Shown here: positions 55,140-63,631 of the stretch, one piece after another | Layout of the letters: each line of letters begins with the position of its first letter | Position numbering within the stretch: the stretch's first letter is position 1 | Origin: Corynebacterium efficiens YS-314 | GTDB taxonomy: Bacteria; Actinomycetota; Actinomycetes; Mycobacteriales; Mycobacteriaceae | Reading direction: 5' to 3' | NCBI RefSeq assembly: GCF_000011305.1 | Contig: NC_004369.1 | Span: 3,038,001 to 3,102,000, forward strand | Length of the DNA: 64,000 nucleotides | Translations under genes and position numbers: made by a program | The notes under the pieces: model-generated | The model's input: the letters and a program-made list of their open reading frames with translations, nothing else | Told to the model about the DNA's origin: nothing | The model's database searches: none

Positions 55140-57821
55140 TATGTCACGTGCACCGCTGAGTTTAGCGTCTTGTTCTTCGAACTCATTGAGTTCTTCCCAG
55201 GTGGTGGCGGCCCCGAGCACATACTGGCCTTGCGCCACCGAGGTTTCGATGCCAAGAATATCCCGGAGAGTCGCTAGCCATTCATCAAAGTCGGGCAGTT
55301 CGGGCCGGTCCGGATGTTCCTCGGTACGAACCTGGTCTAGCGGCCAGAACCACAACGCACACCACGCATCCATGGCCAGTCGCAGGCGATTATATGCGTT
55401 GTTGGGATTGTCGAAAAGGTCACGTTCAATCTGCTCCCGGGTGATTACCCTGTCGCTCAACTGTGTTTCATGCCCCCATACATCGATGTCACGGCGGGCC
55501 TGATCCTCGGCAATGCGCAAGCGAATGAGTGCCAGACGCCACAACTTTTCGACGCGGCGCGACAAGCCCTCAAGCAGCTTCTTCTGATTCTTATCGGGCA
55601 CAACCTGAATCGACCTGCGCCAGGCCTTGAGAACCTTTTGTTCCTCACTGGCGATGTCCTTGACGTCCTTCGCGTCAGCAGTTGCGCCCCATCCTGCTGA
55701 TGGCAGCAAGAAATGGTGGATACCCGGGGAGAGGGACGACTCCGGGGAACCGGAATCGACGGATTCGGCTACGTCGACAAGCGGCAGACGCGTCGGCACC
55801 TCCTTGAGCCATGCCTTCTTGGACAGTAAACGAGGGGAGTAGACGCTTCGCGTCGCCCCAATCAAGGAGTTACCGCGACGCAGGTGTAGGCCAAACCACG
55901 GGGCCTTGAGGTCGGCGGTCATGGTGTCGAGCCATAGGGAGATCTCGGCAAGCTCGACAGCGGTGGCGTTGAGGTCCACGCCGTAGACCTGGTGCAGGGC
56001 GATATGCGCCTTGATCTTCTGCAGTTCCCTCGTGCGGTCCTCGGCTGGGATCTGCTCGCCGAGCTCTTCCTGACGCAGGGTGACGTAGAGTTCTGCGAGC
56101 TGGCGCACGGCTTCCACCGCGAAGGCCCCGGAACCCATCGCGGGTTCGCAGACGGTCAGGTCAAGAACATCTTCTGCCTTCTTGATGCGACCGGTTTCCT
56201 GGAGCACCTCGATGGCCTGGCTGACAGTGAATTCGGTGAGTACCTGCGGGGTGTAGAAGGATGCAGAACGCTCACGGTCACGGCCGGATTGGCGGAAGAC
56301 AAAGGAGCCCTGCGCATGACGACGCCGCTGGCGCTCCACGCCACCACCGTTGGCCTCGACCTCCTGCATGACAAAGCTGTCCTGTGGGACGGTGTCCGCC
56401 TTTGCCACGGGCAGGACCCACGAGCCCTTCTCGGGGTTGCCGTTCTTTGCTACTTCAAATAAATCCTCCTCTGCTATGAAGCCTGTATAGGACATTAGGC
56501 CCTCATAGACCTGGCCCAGTTCAGTGACGCCGAGGGTGGCATAGGAGATGAAACCGCGCTCCTTGCCCGACTGCTCCTTCGACAGCAGCAGGTTCTCCAG
56601 GACGGTGTTGAGCGCTTCATTGGAGAGTTTGACCGTGTCAATGATGTTCGTGGCCTTCGGCTGGAACAGATCCGCGGAGAGGTTACGAAACTGCAGGCCC
56701 TCCTCACCCGCATCCGGGTCGAAGTCTGGATTGCGTGAATCCCGGGGATCGTTCCCCTGGTCGACGAGGTGGAAGAGGATCTGCAGCGAATCATAGAGAT
56801 GCGTTCCAGAGCGGGCATTCTGGGTGACCGGCGGGGTGAGAATCAGCTCACGCAGGCGGGACAGACCATAACCCTCGTCGTATTCCGGGGTACCCGTGGG
56901 CAGGATCTCCAGCTCGGGGGAGGCCTCGGCAAAGAGCAGGAAGAGGATGCGATAGAGGTACCGGAGAGATTGTTTGGCCAGCTCGTTGCCATCAATGTCA
57001 TCGATGCTGAGACCCTGATCGCGGTAGCGGTTGAGTACATCGTTACCGATCAGCTCAATGGATTCACGCACCGCGTTGCGAAGCTCACCGGAGACCTTGA
57101 TTGCATGCTCGCGGGACTGCTCAATGGTCTCGTTCCACCAGGTCACGCCATCGGCGGCGCGTTCAACGTTCTCGCGCGCGAGGGCCACGGCCACCCGCTG
57201 CATCTCACCCTTGGCCTTGATGTCATTGCGTTCGACCACCAGTGCCAGGTCGATGGCCAGATAGCGTCCCAGGGGCCAGGATTCACGCTCGGCAAGGATG
57301 ACCCAACCACCGGCGATGACAACGATGAACTCGGGTGGGGTATCAGCAAGGAAGATGTCACCCACCAGGGCGGAGGCAGTGGGGGAGGAGGGTTTGGCGT
57401 CGACAAGCACCTCACCGCGCACGGTCGTGGTGGGGAAGTCCTCGAGTGTGGCGATCGGTTCGGCCACCAACAACAACGCGGAACCCGCGACACCAGCCCA
57501 GGCATCGAACTCGGTGGTGGTGCCCGCGCGGGTGAAGGTCCTGCGGGTGGGTTGGCCATAACCCAGTGCCCGACGGATGAGGGTGGTGGTCTCATCGACG
57601 GTGTTCTCATCAAGAGTGGCCAGAGCGTTCTGCAACTCGCGGCGGAGGGAAGTGAACCTGGTCAGTGGGGAAGTGTGACCACTGTCGGCCTCATCGTCCT
57701 TCCACTCCTTGACCCGTTGAGCGACTCGTTTGCCGTAGGACTCGCCCTTGGTCTCGTCGGTGGTCAGGAAGTGATCGCTGATCCACTCCTCGACGTTGAT
57801 AATGGAATCGTAGGTGGCCAT
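53247..57821 (-). CDS. Large N6-adenine DNA methyltransferase (Eco57I/PglX/DrmMI type)
   Basis: The 1524-residue protein is a gamma-type amino-methyltransferase. Motif I, PAMGSGAF, lies near residue 560 for SAM binding; catalytic motif IV is NPPW (937-940). A LAEISLWLDTMTADLKAPW segment between them is typical of Eco57I-like enzymes. The first ~500 residues are helical and of unknown role; the part after motif IV probably contains the target-recognition region. Single very large methylases of this type mark class 1 DISARM (DrmMI) and BREX (PglX); no pglZ is present. The last 630 codons have an inverted partial copy next door. The ATG lacks a strong ribosome-binding site. GC falls in the divergent 3' part. 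Confidence 0.9.
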   Translation of the reverse strand: MATYDSIINVEEWISDHFLTTDETKGESYGKRVAQRVKEWKDDEADSGHTSPLTRFTSLRRELQNALATLDENTVDETTTLIRRALGYGQPTRRTFTRAGTTTEFDAWAGVAGSALLLVAEPIATLEDFPTTTVRGEVLVDAKPSSPTASALVGDIFLADTPPEFIVVIAGGWVILAERESWPLGRYLAIDLALVVERNDIKAKGEMQRVAVALARENVERAADGVTWWNETIEQSREHAIKVSGELRNAVRESIELIGNDVLNRYRDQGLSIDDIDGNELAKQSLRYLYRILFLLFAEASPELEILPTGTPEYDEGYGLSRLRELILTPPVTQNARSGTHLYDSLQILFHLVDQGNDPRDSRNPDFDPDAGEEGLQFRNLSADLFQPKATNIIDTVKLSNEALNTVLENLLLSKEQSGKERGFISYATLGVTELGQVYEGLMSYTGFIAEEDLFEVAKNGNPEKGSWVLPVAKADTVPQDSFVMQEVEANGGGVERQRRRHAQGSFVFRQSGRDRERSASFYTPQVLTEFTVSQAIEVLQETGRIKKAEDVLDLTVCEPAMGSGAFAVEAVRQLAELYVTLRQEELGEQIPAEDRTRELQKIKAHIALHQVYGVDLNATAVELAEISLWLDTMTADLKAPWFGLHLRRGNSLIGATRSVYSPRLLSKKAWLKEVPTRLPLVDVAESVDSGSPESSLSPGIHHFLLPSAGWGATADAKDVKDIASEEQKVLKAWRRSIQVVPDKNQKKLLEGLSRRVEKLWRLALIRLRIAEDQARRDIDVWGHETQLSDRVITREQIERDLFDNPNNAYNRLRLAMDAWCALWFWPLDQVRTEEHPDRPELPDFDEWLATLRDILGIETSVAQGQYVLGAATTWEELNEFEEQDAKLSGARDIKFVNGVTWLTTARDVATTQGYFHWDLDFAAVFARGGFDLQVGNPPWVRPDVKVDDLLAEVDPWFCLASKPTQADKKLRTTEVMKNPGSVSLLLRGTGETVATAAVLGSVPDYPHLKDQRPDLYRGFMETTWSNASSTGVVSLIHPESHFTEKKAAPLRREVYLRLRRHWQFINALMLFDIDDHVVYGVHLYSSKQDSPQFHNATKMYHPETAAQSVHHNGDGPLPGIKDEDYNWDRRPHRDRIQHVDESVLKTWKSVLEDDDIPWLDTRMVYTVNTEAAAVLEKLAAAPRMKDLDLQFSSGWNETTDKKKGYFDVGWGHPDSWDDVILQGPHLGVSTPMIKQPNPTMKHNQDWTEIDLEALPADFIPATAYQPNYEMAYNEEYAKWKIGDQNVSSASVYRIAWRKMAATTGFRTLYPTIIPPGATHVDGIISGASTDIWKTIAVGATASSFLSDFLIRAMGVQNIHGAKFALLPIAITSKYMDLAIDRYLSLNCLTSAYATLWRDIEGEEWTVKIPIHNAKERFHAQNEIDALVALSLGITADELCMIYRTQFPVMRRYDQENRFDSLGRKISKEVLKNHLNAGKEESLTTIERTWEHPQSGVSYTFEYPFSTLNREADLRRAYAEFSAT

Positions 57822-57885
57822 GCATTCTAGTATGCAGTTCGATGAAGTGTCTCCAACACTCGGGTACAGGAGCTCCTATTGGGAC

Positions 57886-58503
57886 TTAATCTCGGGTGAG
57901 ATCGCGCAGGAGGTTATCAACGAGGAAATGCACGGTGGTGAAAGCCGAGCGTCCTTCTTCCGCCTGCTCTAACGAGTTGGGCATATCCGTTAGGTTGCGA
58001 CGGGCTCGGCTTGTCGCTTCCCGCAAACTGTCTGGTGTAATCGGAATCGTATTCGCGTTGTTCTTTTGATAACCAGGCAGCACTCTTTTCAAGGCAGCGT
58101 CGAGCGTGTTCTTATCCTTTACGGTACGACAGTCATCTGCGTGCAGGAGGACCCAGTATTCGAAATTGGGAGAAGAAAGTCCCACTCCCCGGTCCTTCCT
58201 TTCGTTGGCCCATGTGAAGAGTTGATTGAGATGTTCACTCTCCCATTGGTCACGGTCAATAACAACCCATGCCTGGTCTCCGGGCTTTAATTGGCCCAAC
58301 CGTTTCTGCTCGATTAATTTCTCCTCCACGGTGTTCAAAACGGATAATGGGTTTGACGACCGACCCTTTTTAGGAATGACCTTTACGGATGCCCGTTGGT
58401 TCATAAACCTACGGAAATAGGCTTCTTCTGTCTGACCCTCTACGCCAATGATGTACAAGCGTCGATAGCGACGTACTGATGCTTTTTTCTCCGGCTTTGC
58501 CAT
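57886..58503 (-). CDS. RloB-like protein (AbiLii type)
   Basis: The 205-residue protein opens with YIIGVEGQTEEAYFRRF and has VVIDRDQW at 80-87 and FEYWVLLHADD. The early Glu22 and the DxD pair (Asp83, Asp85) give a TOPRIM-like acidic arrangement, as expected of RloB/AbiLii proteins that act with an AAA ATPase. It lies 24 bp after the ATPase gene and 64 bp before the methylase gene, all same strand. GC is lower than in the flanking helicases. The pair is known as an abortive-infection module in other bacteria. Confidence 0.82.
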   Translation of the reverse strand: MAKPEKKASVRRYRRLYIIGVEGQTEEAYFRRFMNQRASVKVIPKKGRSSNPLSVLNTVEEKLIEQKRLGQLKPGDQAWVVIDRDQWESEHLNQLFTWANERKDRGVGLSSPNFEYWVLLHADDCRTVKDKNTLDAALKRVLPGYQKNNANTIPITPDSLREATSRARRNLTDMPNSLEQAEEGRSAFTTVHFLVDNLLRDLTRD

Positions 58504-58527
58504 GTATCCCCCTCTACAAGTGACTCC

Positions 58528-59823
58528 TTAGATACTAGATCCAAGAACGTCGTCTTGTATGATGGGGATCCCTCCGAATCGACCTTCCATATAGCTCTTA
58601 CGCACGTCTTTGTCGTTTCGGAGACCGTCATACTCACTAAGTGCGATAATGGCAGACTGTCCGGTTTCATCTTTTTCAACAACCCAGATCTCATCCTTGC
58701 GGAAGATCGAGAAGTCCATCAGCATGAGATCATGCGTAGTCAGTATCAGCTGAGATCGGGACTCTTCTGTCACGCTGTTGAGGAACGAACTAATCAGACT
58801 AATGGCTAAATGCGTGTGAAGGCTCCGGTCGAACTCGTCAATGACGACGACCCTATTGCTCCCTGGTTTGCCCAGCTCCTTGAACATAGGCAGTAGAAGG
58901 CCGACGAGGTGACGGGTACCATCGGACTCCTCCGACCAATCAAGTGCAACCGATTCACCGGTGTCTGTCGTATGGGTAAGCGCTACTTCCGTTGCCTTAA
59001 TCTCACCATCTACTCTCTTGAATTCAATGAGCTGACCATCACGGCTGGCAAACATTGATTCCCCCTCGGCAAGTCGATCTGTAAATGCAGAGAGCGCTGA
59101 TACATCATCGTTGACTGGTTTGACCTCAATCCCATCTAAGCCCGCGCCGAGTCGTGGCAGCCAATCAGTGGCACCTGCAAGTGCATCAGTGAAATTCTGG
59201 ATCATGTGGTTTCCACTGTCAGTCCCAAGAACTGTCAGGTTTGAGAACCAGTAACTGACTATCCGGGTGGTTTCGATGATGCTGTCACCTTTCCCGGTCC
59301 AATCCTGCAGGAATCGGACGAAGGAGATATTGTCCGCAACTCCGTCTAGCAGGGTCGAGGCGAGCGATGACTCACCACCAACCTCGCGGGCTTCGTCATT
59401 CCTGCTGAAGATAAGTTGATCGTTACCGCTGGTCACCTTCCAGAGCCCCTCATTCGAAATGCGCTCACGGTTGTGGCTGATGATATAGCGGTACATCACC
59501 TCATCCCACATGAAGTACAGCTCGAATCCACTGTCAGACTTACGTGAATTCGCATCCAGCTTGAAAGGATGGAACGGTATTGCTTTGTCAGGATGCGCTG
59601 GCGGCATGACAAGCGATTTCATGTGAGCAAGGGCGCGAACGAAGTTCGTTTTGCCAGACGCATTTGCTCCGTAAATCGAAGCGACTGGTGACAGCCTCAT
59701 CCGATATACCGGCCGAAATCTGGGTATGCGTTCACCGAACTTCTGTTCTCGTGTAGCCGACATATTGAAGCTTTGCCGTTCGTTGATCGACTTGAAATTC
59801 TCCACAGAGAACTCAACAATCAC
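58528..59823 (-). CDS. RloA-like AAA ATPase (AbiLi type)
   Basis: The 431-residue protein has the ABC/SMC-type ATPase layout with a split head. The N terminus VEFSVENFKSI leads into Walker A GANASGKTN (about 48-56). Late in the chain come the signature-like EESDGTRHL, Walker B VVVIDEFDRSLH (about 322-333) and the switch LILTTHDLML. OLD-, RloA- and AbiLi-type defence ATPases share this pattern. It is followed directly by the RloB-like gene. A perfect 14-bp hairpin separates it from the upstream SNF2 gene, and GC is lower than in neighbours, suggesting an inserted module. Confidence 0.87.
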   Translation of the reverse strand: MIVEFSVENFKSINERQSFNMSATREQKFGERIPRFRPVYRMRLSPVASIYGANASGKTNFVRALAHMKSLVMPPAHPDKAIPFHPFKLDANSRKSDSGFELYFMWDEVMYRYIISHNRERISNEGLWKVTSGNDQLIFSRNDEAREVGGESSLASTLLDGVADNISFVRFLQDWTGKGDSIIETTRIVSYWFSNLTVLGTDSGNHMIQNFTDALAGATDWLPRLGAGLDGIEVKPVNDDVSALSAFTDRLAEGESMFASRDGQLIEFKRVDGEIKATEVALTHTTDTGESVALDWSEESDGTRHLVGLLLPMFKELGKPGSNRVVVIDEFDRSLHTHLAISLISSFLNSVTEESRSQLILTTHDLMLMDFSIFRKDEIWVVEKDETGQSAIIALSEYDGLRNDKDVRKSYMEGRFGGIPIIQDDVLGSSI

Positions 59824-59875
59824 GTGGAATCACCACCCTTTCACCCCGTTTTCCAACGGATCCGGCCTTAAGCAT

Positions 59876-59906
59876 ACAAATGATGCGAGTTTCTCGCATC
59901 ATTTGT
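59876..59906. terminator. Perfect hairpin between the SNF2-type helicase and RloA genes
   Basis: ACAAATGATGCGAG (59876-59889) is a perfect inverted partner of 59893-59906 with a TTT loop. In the direction of transcription (minus strand) no T-run follows, so it may be a weak terminator, a processing site or a boundary of the RloA/RloB insertion. Confidence 0.55.
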
Positions 59907-59912
59907 AAAAAT

Positions 59913-62738
59913 TTAATGGGGCAGAATGATAGCTAGTGGACGCAGCAGCTCACGGTCGGGTTCCAGTGAATAGGTGAGGTTGCGTTGCTCGTCGAGAAGC
60001 TTCTTGGTGCGGGTGAGTTGATTTGTGGACAGCACGCCCTGGCTACCGGCATCCCACTGTTCGGCGCGCTCGCGCCAGTCGGTGATGCGGTTCTCGGCGT
60101 GGGAGGCGGCTGCCATCATCATTGGGCGGGTGGCGCCATGGGCTGCTGCAAGGGCATCGCTGATCAACTCGTCGCTGTAGGCAGGAGTCTCAGTGGCGCC
60201 CATGTTCACGGCCTTTTCACCCAGGCCGACCTGATGGAGCCATCGAACCGGGTCATCGAGGACCTCGGCCTCGAATCGGCTGGACGCGGTGACAAAAGCA
60301 CGGGAGACCACCTGCCCACGGCGGTTGGACAAGGTGGCGAGGATCAGGACGGTTGGGGCCGGCACGTCACCGGTGGCGGCCGGGATCTCCCGGCGGCTCA
60401 TGGTGGATAGCGCACGGTCGGAGGCCCATTCGGTCACCGGGTGCAGGGGACCGAGGAAGTGGGCGGTGGGCCAGGTGGAACCGTCGCCACCGGTGCGGGC
60501 GGCGTCGAGCCGCTCCTGGCCACGGGCGAAGGAGGTGGCCAGGGTGACCTTCTCCAGGACCTTACGGTCGGCGAGGTAATCCTGGGGCAGAAACTTCAAC
60601 CTGGCCTGGAGATCCACCGGTGGGATGAGCTCAGCGATGTCATTGTTGTGCAGCGTCAGTCCGACACCGCCACGTGACGGGGAGGATTCAGCGACCGAGT
60701 GGAACCCCTCCGAGAGGGCGTCGGTGAGGTAATCGATCTCCTTCGAATACAGACCACCGGATGCGGCGGTGACGGCACTCGGCTGCTGCTGATCCTGGGT
60801 GGTCTCCGCCTTCGCCGCGCTGATCATCGCGAGCAGGCTGTCGATCTCGTCAAGGCCATCAGCGGTGCCGTCGACCAGATTCTGCGGGTCGGCGACGGTG
60901 TCCTCGAAGTCACGGGCACCACGCAGGACATCGCGAATGGCGTCCTCCTCAAGAGCCGCGGAATGTTTGCCCATGAGGGAGGAGGCGTCTCCGAGCAGTT
61001 TGTTGGCTTCATATTCGCGCTCCATCAGGCGGGTGAGCACCTTGATCTCACCGATCCCCTCGGAGTCGGAGGGTTCAAGCAGCAGGGTGGTGATCTGCGG
61101 ATTATTGCGCTGCCCGTAACGGTCGATGCGTCCGTTACGCTGCTGGATGCGGATCAGCGACCATGGGATGTCGTAATGCACCAGGTGGTGGCAGAGGGTG
61201 TGCAGGTTGACACCCTCGGAGGCGACGTCACCGGTGACCAGGATGCGCAGGGGAGAATCGGTGCGCTTGAAGTCGTCGACAAGCTGCATCTGCTTTTCGT
61301 CCGGCAGGCCGCCGTGCATGACCTCGACGGCTGCGGCGGGCAGCTTGAGGTTCTTGATGAGGTTCTCCCGCAGCCAGTGCAGGGTGGCCACACGCTCGGA
61401 GAAGACAACCACGCGGGTGGGCGAGCCCTTCTTGACCCCGATCTCGGTGAGGTAGTTGACCAGCGCGTTGTACTTGTTGGAGTGGTACGGGGTGATCTGC
61501 TCATTGAGATCGGCAAGGCGTTCCAGGGCCCTGCGCTCGGCGGTGTCGGCGGTGCCGATGCGCTTGAGGCGACCCGCCACCGACTCGCCGAGCGCGGCGG
61601 GGGAGGAGAGGAAGGCCTTGATCAGGGTCCACGGGAAGAGGGGATCACCGGCCGGGTTCGCCTTGCCCTGGGCACGCCAGGTGTCGTTGAGTTCGCGGGC
61701 GACGGCATCCTCCTTGTCGGAGGCGTCCACGGGGATGTTGCGCGGTTCCGCGCGCTGGGCCCATTTCTCACCGACGAAGGAGGCGACCTCGTCACTGTTG
61801 CGGTGACGGCGGATGATCAGGCGTTTGGCGGCCTCCTCATCGATGGTGCCGTCAGGGCGCACACTGGTGGGATCCAGCAGGCGGAGGATCTCCTTGAAGG
61901 AATCGGAGTTACCGTTGTGTGGGGTCGCCGAGGCCAGGATGAGCGCCTCCGTGGTGGGTGCCAGCGTGCGGGCCAGTTCATTGTTCTGCGTGCCCACGTT
62001 GGTGGCGTTGTGCACCTCATCGATGATCACGGCATCCCAGCGCACCTTCTCCAGCTGCGCGCGGTACTTCGGGGATTTCAGGGTGTCCATGGACACGATG
62101 ACCCGGGGGAAATAGGTGAACGGATTGCGCGAGGCTGGCAGTTTCTGGCGTACCTGCTGGATACCGGTGGAGTCCAGGCGTACCAGTGGGATGGCGAAAC
62201 GTGTCCACATTTCCTGCTGGAACTGCTCCATGATGTGACGTGGCGTGACCACAAGGATGCGCTCACCACGGCCCCGGCGGATGAGCTCGGCGAGGATCAT
62301 GCCCATCTCCAGGGTCTTACCCAGACCGACAGCATCGGCGATGAGCACACGCGGACGCAGGTTCTCCGGGGACAGTGCCTTCTTCACCGCGGTGAGCTGG
62401 TAGTTGAGCGGGTCCGCCAGCATCTGCTCAGAGACGCTCAGCTCCTCCTGGTACAGCGGGACCGGGGTCTGCCGCATGGCGGTCTCCAGCCACAGGCGGG
62501 TGCGCCGGTAGGCGGGGGAGTCATCCGCCACCACCTCCACGTCGGCCGGGTCCAGCACCGTGATCTCATCGAGCGCGGTGTAGAAGGTGGCTGGCTGATC
62601 GCGTACATAATCGGACAGGCCACGCACCTTGAGGCGATAACCGTCCGTGGAGCGGGCGACATGCGTGATAAGCCACGCTTCGTCTCTGGCCTCAATGGTC
62701 AGGCCGGGGGCGAGGTTGGCGACAGTTTCGGTGGACAT
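59913..62738 (-). CDS. SNF2-type superfamily II helicase (DrmD-like)
   Basis: The 941-residue protein has SWI2/SNF2 ATPase motifs: DAVGLGKTLEMG (about 131), IIDEVHNA (about 237), ILASATPHNG, the VASEGVNLHTL segment and QQRNGRIDRYGQ (about 533). The C-terminal 350 residues are of unknown fold. Stand-alone SNF2 helicases of this size next to a giant adenine methylase are typical of class 1 DISARM (drmD-drmMI). It is the first gene of the island and has a short divergent gap to the SDR gene, where its promoter must lie. Likely role is DNA translocation in recognition or exclusion of phage DNA. Confidence 0.88.
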   Translation of the reverse strand: MSTETVANLAPGLTIEARDEAWLITHVARSTDGYRLKVRGLSDYVRDQPATFYTALDEITVLDPADVEVVADDSPAYRRTRLWLETAMRQTPVPLYQEELSVSEQMLADPLNYQLTAVKKALSPENLRPRVLIADAVGLGKTLEMGMILAELIRRGRGERILVVTPRHIMEQFQQEMWTRFAIPLVRLDSTGIQQVRQKLPASRNPFTYFPRVIVSMDTLKSPKYRAQLEKVRWDAVIIDEVHNATNVGTQNNELARTLAPTTEALILASATPHNGNSDSFKEILRLLDPTSVRPDGTIDEEAAKRLIIRRHRNSDEVASFVGEKWAQRAEPRNIPVDASDKEDAVARELNDTWRAQGKANPAGDPLFPWTLIKAFLSSPAALGESVAGRLKRIGTADTAERRALERLADLNEQITPYHSNKYNALVNYLTEIGVKKGSPTRVVVFSERVATLHWLRENLIKNLKLPAAAVEVMHGGLPDEKQMQLVDDFKRTDSPLRILVTGDVASEGVNLHTLCHHLVHYDIPWSLIRIQQRNGRIDRYGQRNNPQITTLLLEPSDSEGIGEIKVLTRLMEREYEANKLLGDASSLMGKHSAALEEDAIRDVLRGARDFEDTVADPQNLVDGTADGLDEIDSLLAMISAAKAETTQDQQQPSAVTAASGGLYSKEIDYLTDALSEGFHSVAESSPSRGGVGLTLHNNDIAELIPPVDLQARLKFLPQDYLADRKVLEKVTLATSFARGQERLDAARTGGDGSTWPTAHFLGPLHPVTEWASDRALSTMSRREIPAATGDVPAPTVLILATLSNRRGQVVSRAFVTASSRFEAEVLDDPVRWLHQVGLGEKAVNMGATETPAYSDELISDALAAAHGATRPMMMAAASHAENRITDWRERAEQWDAGSQGVLSTNQLTRTKKLLDEQRNLTYSLEPDRELLRPLAIILPH

Positions 62739-62806
62739 AGATCCACGATATAAGGATTTTTCCCGCTCTTCGGAGTCCCACCACGGAACCCCCTAAAATA
62801 TTCACC

Positions 62807-63571
62807 ATGCCAAGTATTTTCATCAGTGGTGCCGCGCAGGGCATCGGTAGGGCGGTGGCCGAGCGTTTCCTCGCGGAGGGGTGGACCGTGGGTGCCTATG
62901 ACATAGCCCCGGTGACCTACACCGCCGACGGCACACCCAGAACCCTCATCACCGGTCACCTCGACGTGACCAGCGCGGGGGACTGGGATGCAGCGTTGAA
63001 GGACTTCACCTCCCACACCGGCGGGACCCTGGATGTGCTGGACAACAACGCCGGGATCATCATGGACGGACCCCTGCGGGATGCGGATGGGGCGGGCGTC
63101 GCAAAGCTCATCGAGGTCAACTGCACCGGCGTCACCCTCGGCGCCCGGGCGGCCCACCCCTACCTCCGGCGCACCGCGGGTGCGCAGCTGGTGAACATGG
63201 CGTCGGCCTCCGCGATCTACGGGCAGCCCCAGATCGCGGTGTATTCGGCGACCAAGTTCTATGTGGCCGGGTTGACGGAGGCGCTCAGCCTGGAATGGCG
63301 GCGTGATGATATCCGCGTGCTCGATATCTGGCCGTTGTGGGCGAAGACGCCACTGGCGGATGTCACGGCCAGTTCCACGCGTCGCCTGGGGGTACGGCTG
63401 ACCCCGGAGCAGGTGGCCGAGACGGTGTGGCAGGCACTCCATCCCCGAAACCGGTGGGCGCGGGGCAGGGTGCACCACGGGGTGTCCACGCTGGACAAGG
63501 TGCTCTACCTGGGTCGGTCGCTGGCGCCGGACCGCCTCGCGCGTCTGCTCACCCGGGTGATCGCGGGATAG
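62807..63571 (+). CDS. Short-chain dehydrogenase/reductase
   Basis: The 254-residue classical SDR has a cofactor motif SGAAQGIGRAVA at residue 6, NNAGI, a catalytic Ser in NMASASA and YSATKFYVAGL with Tyr and Lys of the YxxxK motif. Substrate unknown. It is outside the island, divergent from the SNF2 gene by 68 bp, and ends at a bidirectional terminator. It may mark the right insertion border. Confidence 0.9.
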   Translation: MPSIFISGAAQGIGRAVAERFLAEGWTVGAYDIAPVTYTADGTPRTLITGHLDVTSAGDWDAALKDFTSHTGGTLDVLDNNAGIIMDGPLRDADGAGVAKLIEVNCTGVTLGARAAHPYLRRTAGAQLVNMASASAIYGQPQIAVYSATKFYVAGLTEALSLEWRRDDIRVLDIWPLWAKTPLADVTASSTRRLGVRLTPEQVAETVWQALHPRNRWARGRVHHGVSTLDKVLYLGRSLAPDRLARLLTRVIAG

Positions 63572-63572
63572 G

Positions 63573-63601
63573 AAAAGGGGGCTCCGAGGAGCCCCCTTTT
63601 T
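63573..63601. terminator. Bidirectional terminator
   Basis: AAAAGGGGGCTCC (63573-63585) pairs with GGAGCCCCCTTTT after a two-base centre, with A-run and T-run flanks. It separates the convergent SDR and peptide transporter genes. Confidence 0.9.
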
Positions 63602-63631
63602 GCTTTACGACGTCTACTGCAACCGCATCAG

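Noticed and set aside
53247-57821. Reading the methylase as BREX PglX with a BREX locus
   Set aside because: No pglZ, brxC or brxL-like genes are present in the window; the neighbours fit a DISARM/Druantia-type set better.
60699-62753. 684-codon + strand frame opposite the SNF2-type helicase
   Set aside because: Antisense shadow; the opposite strand has all helicase motifs in order.
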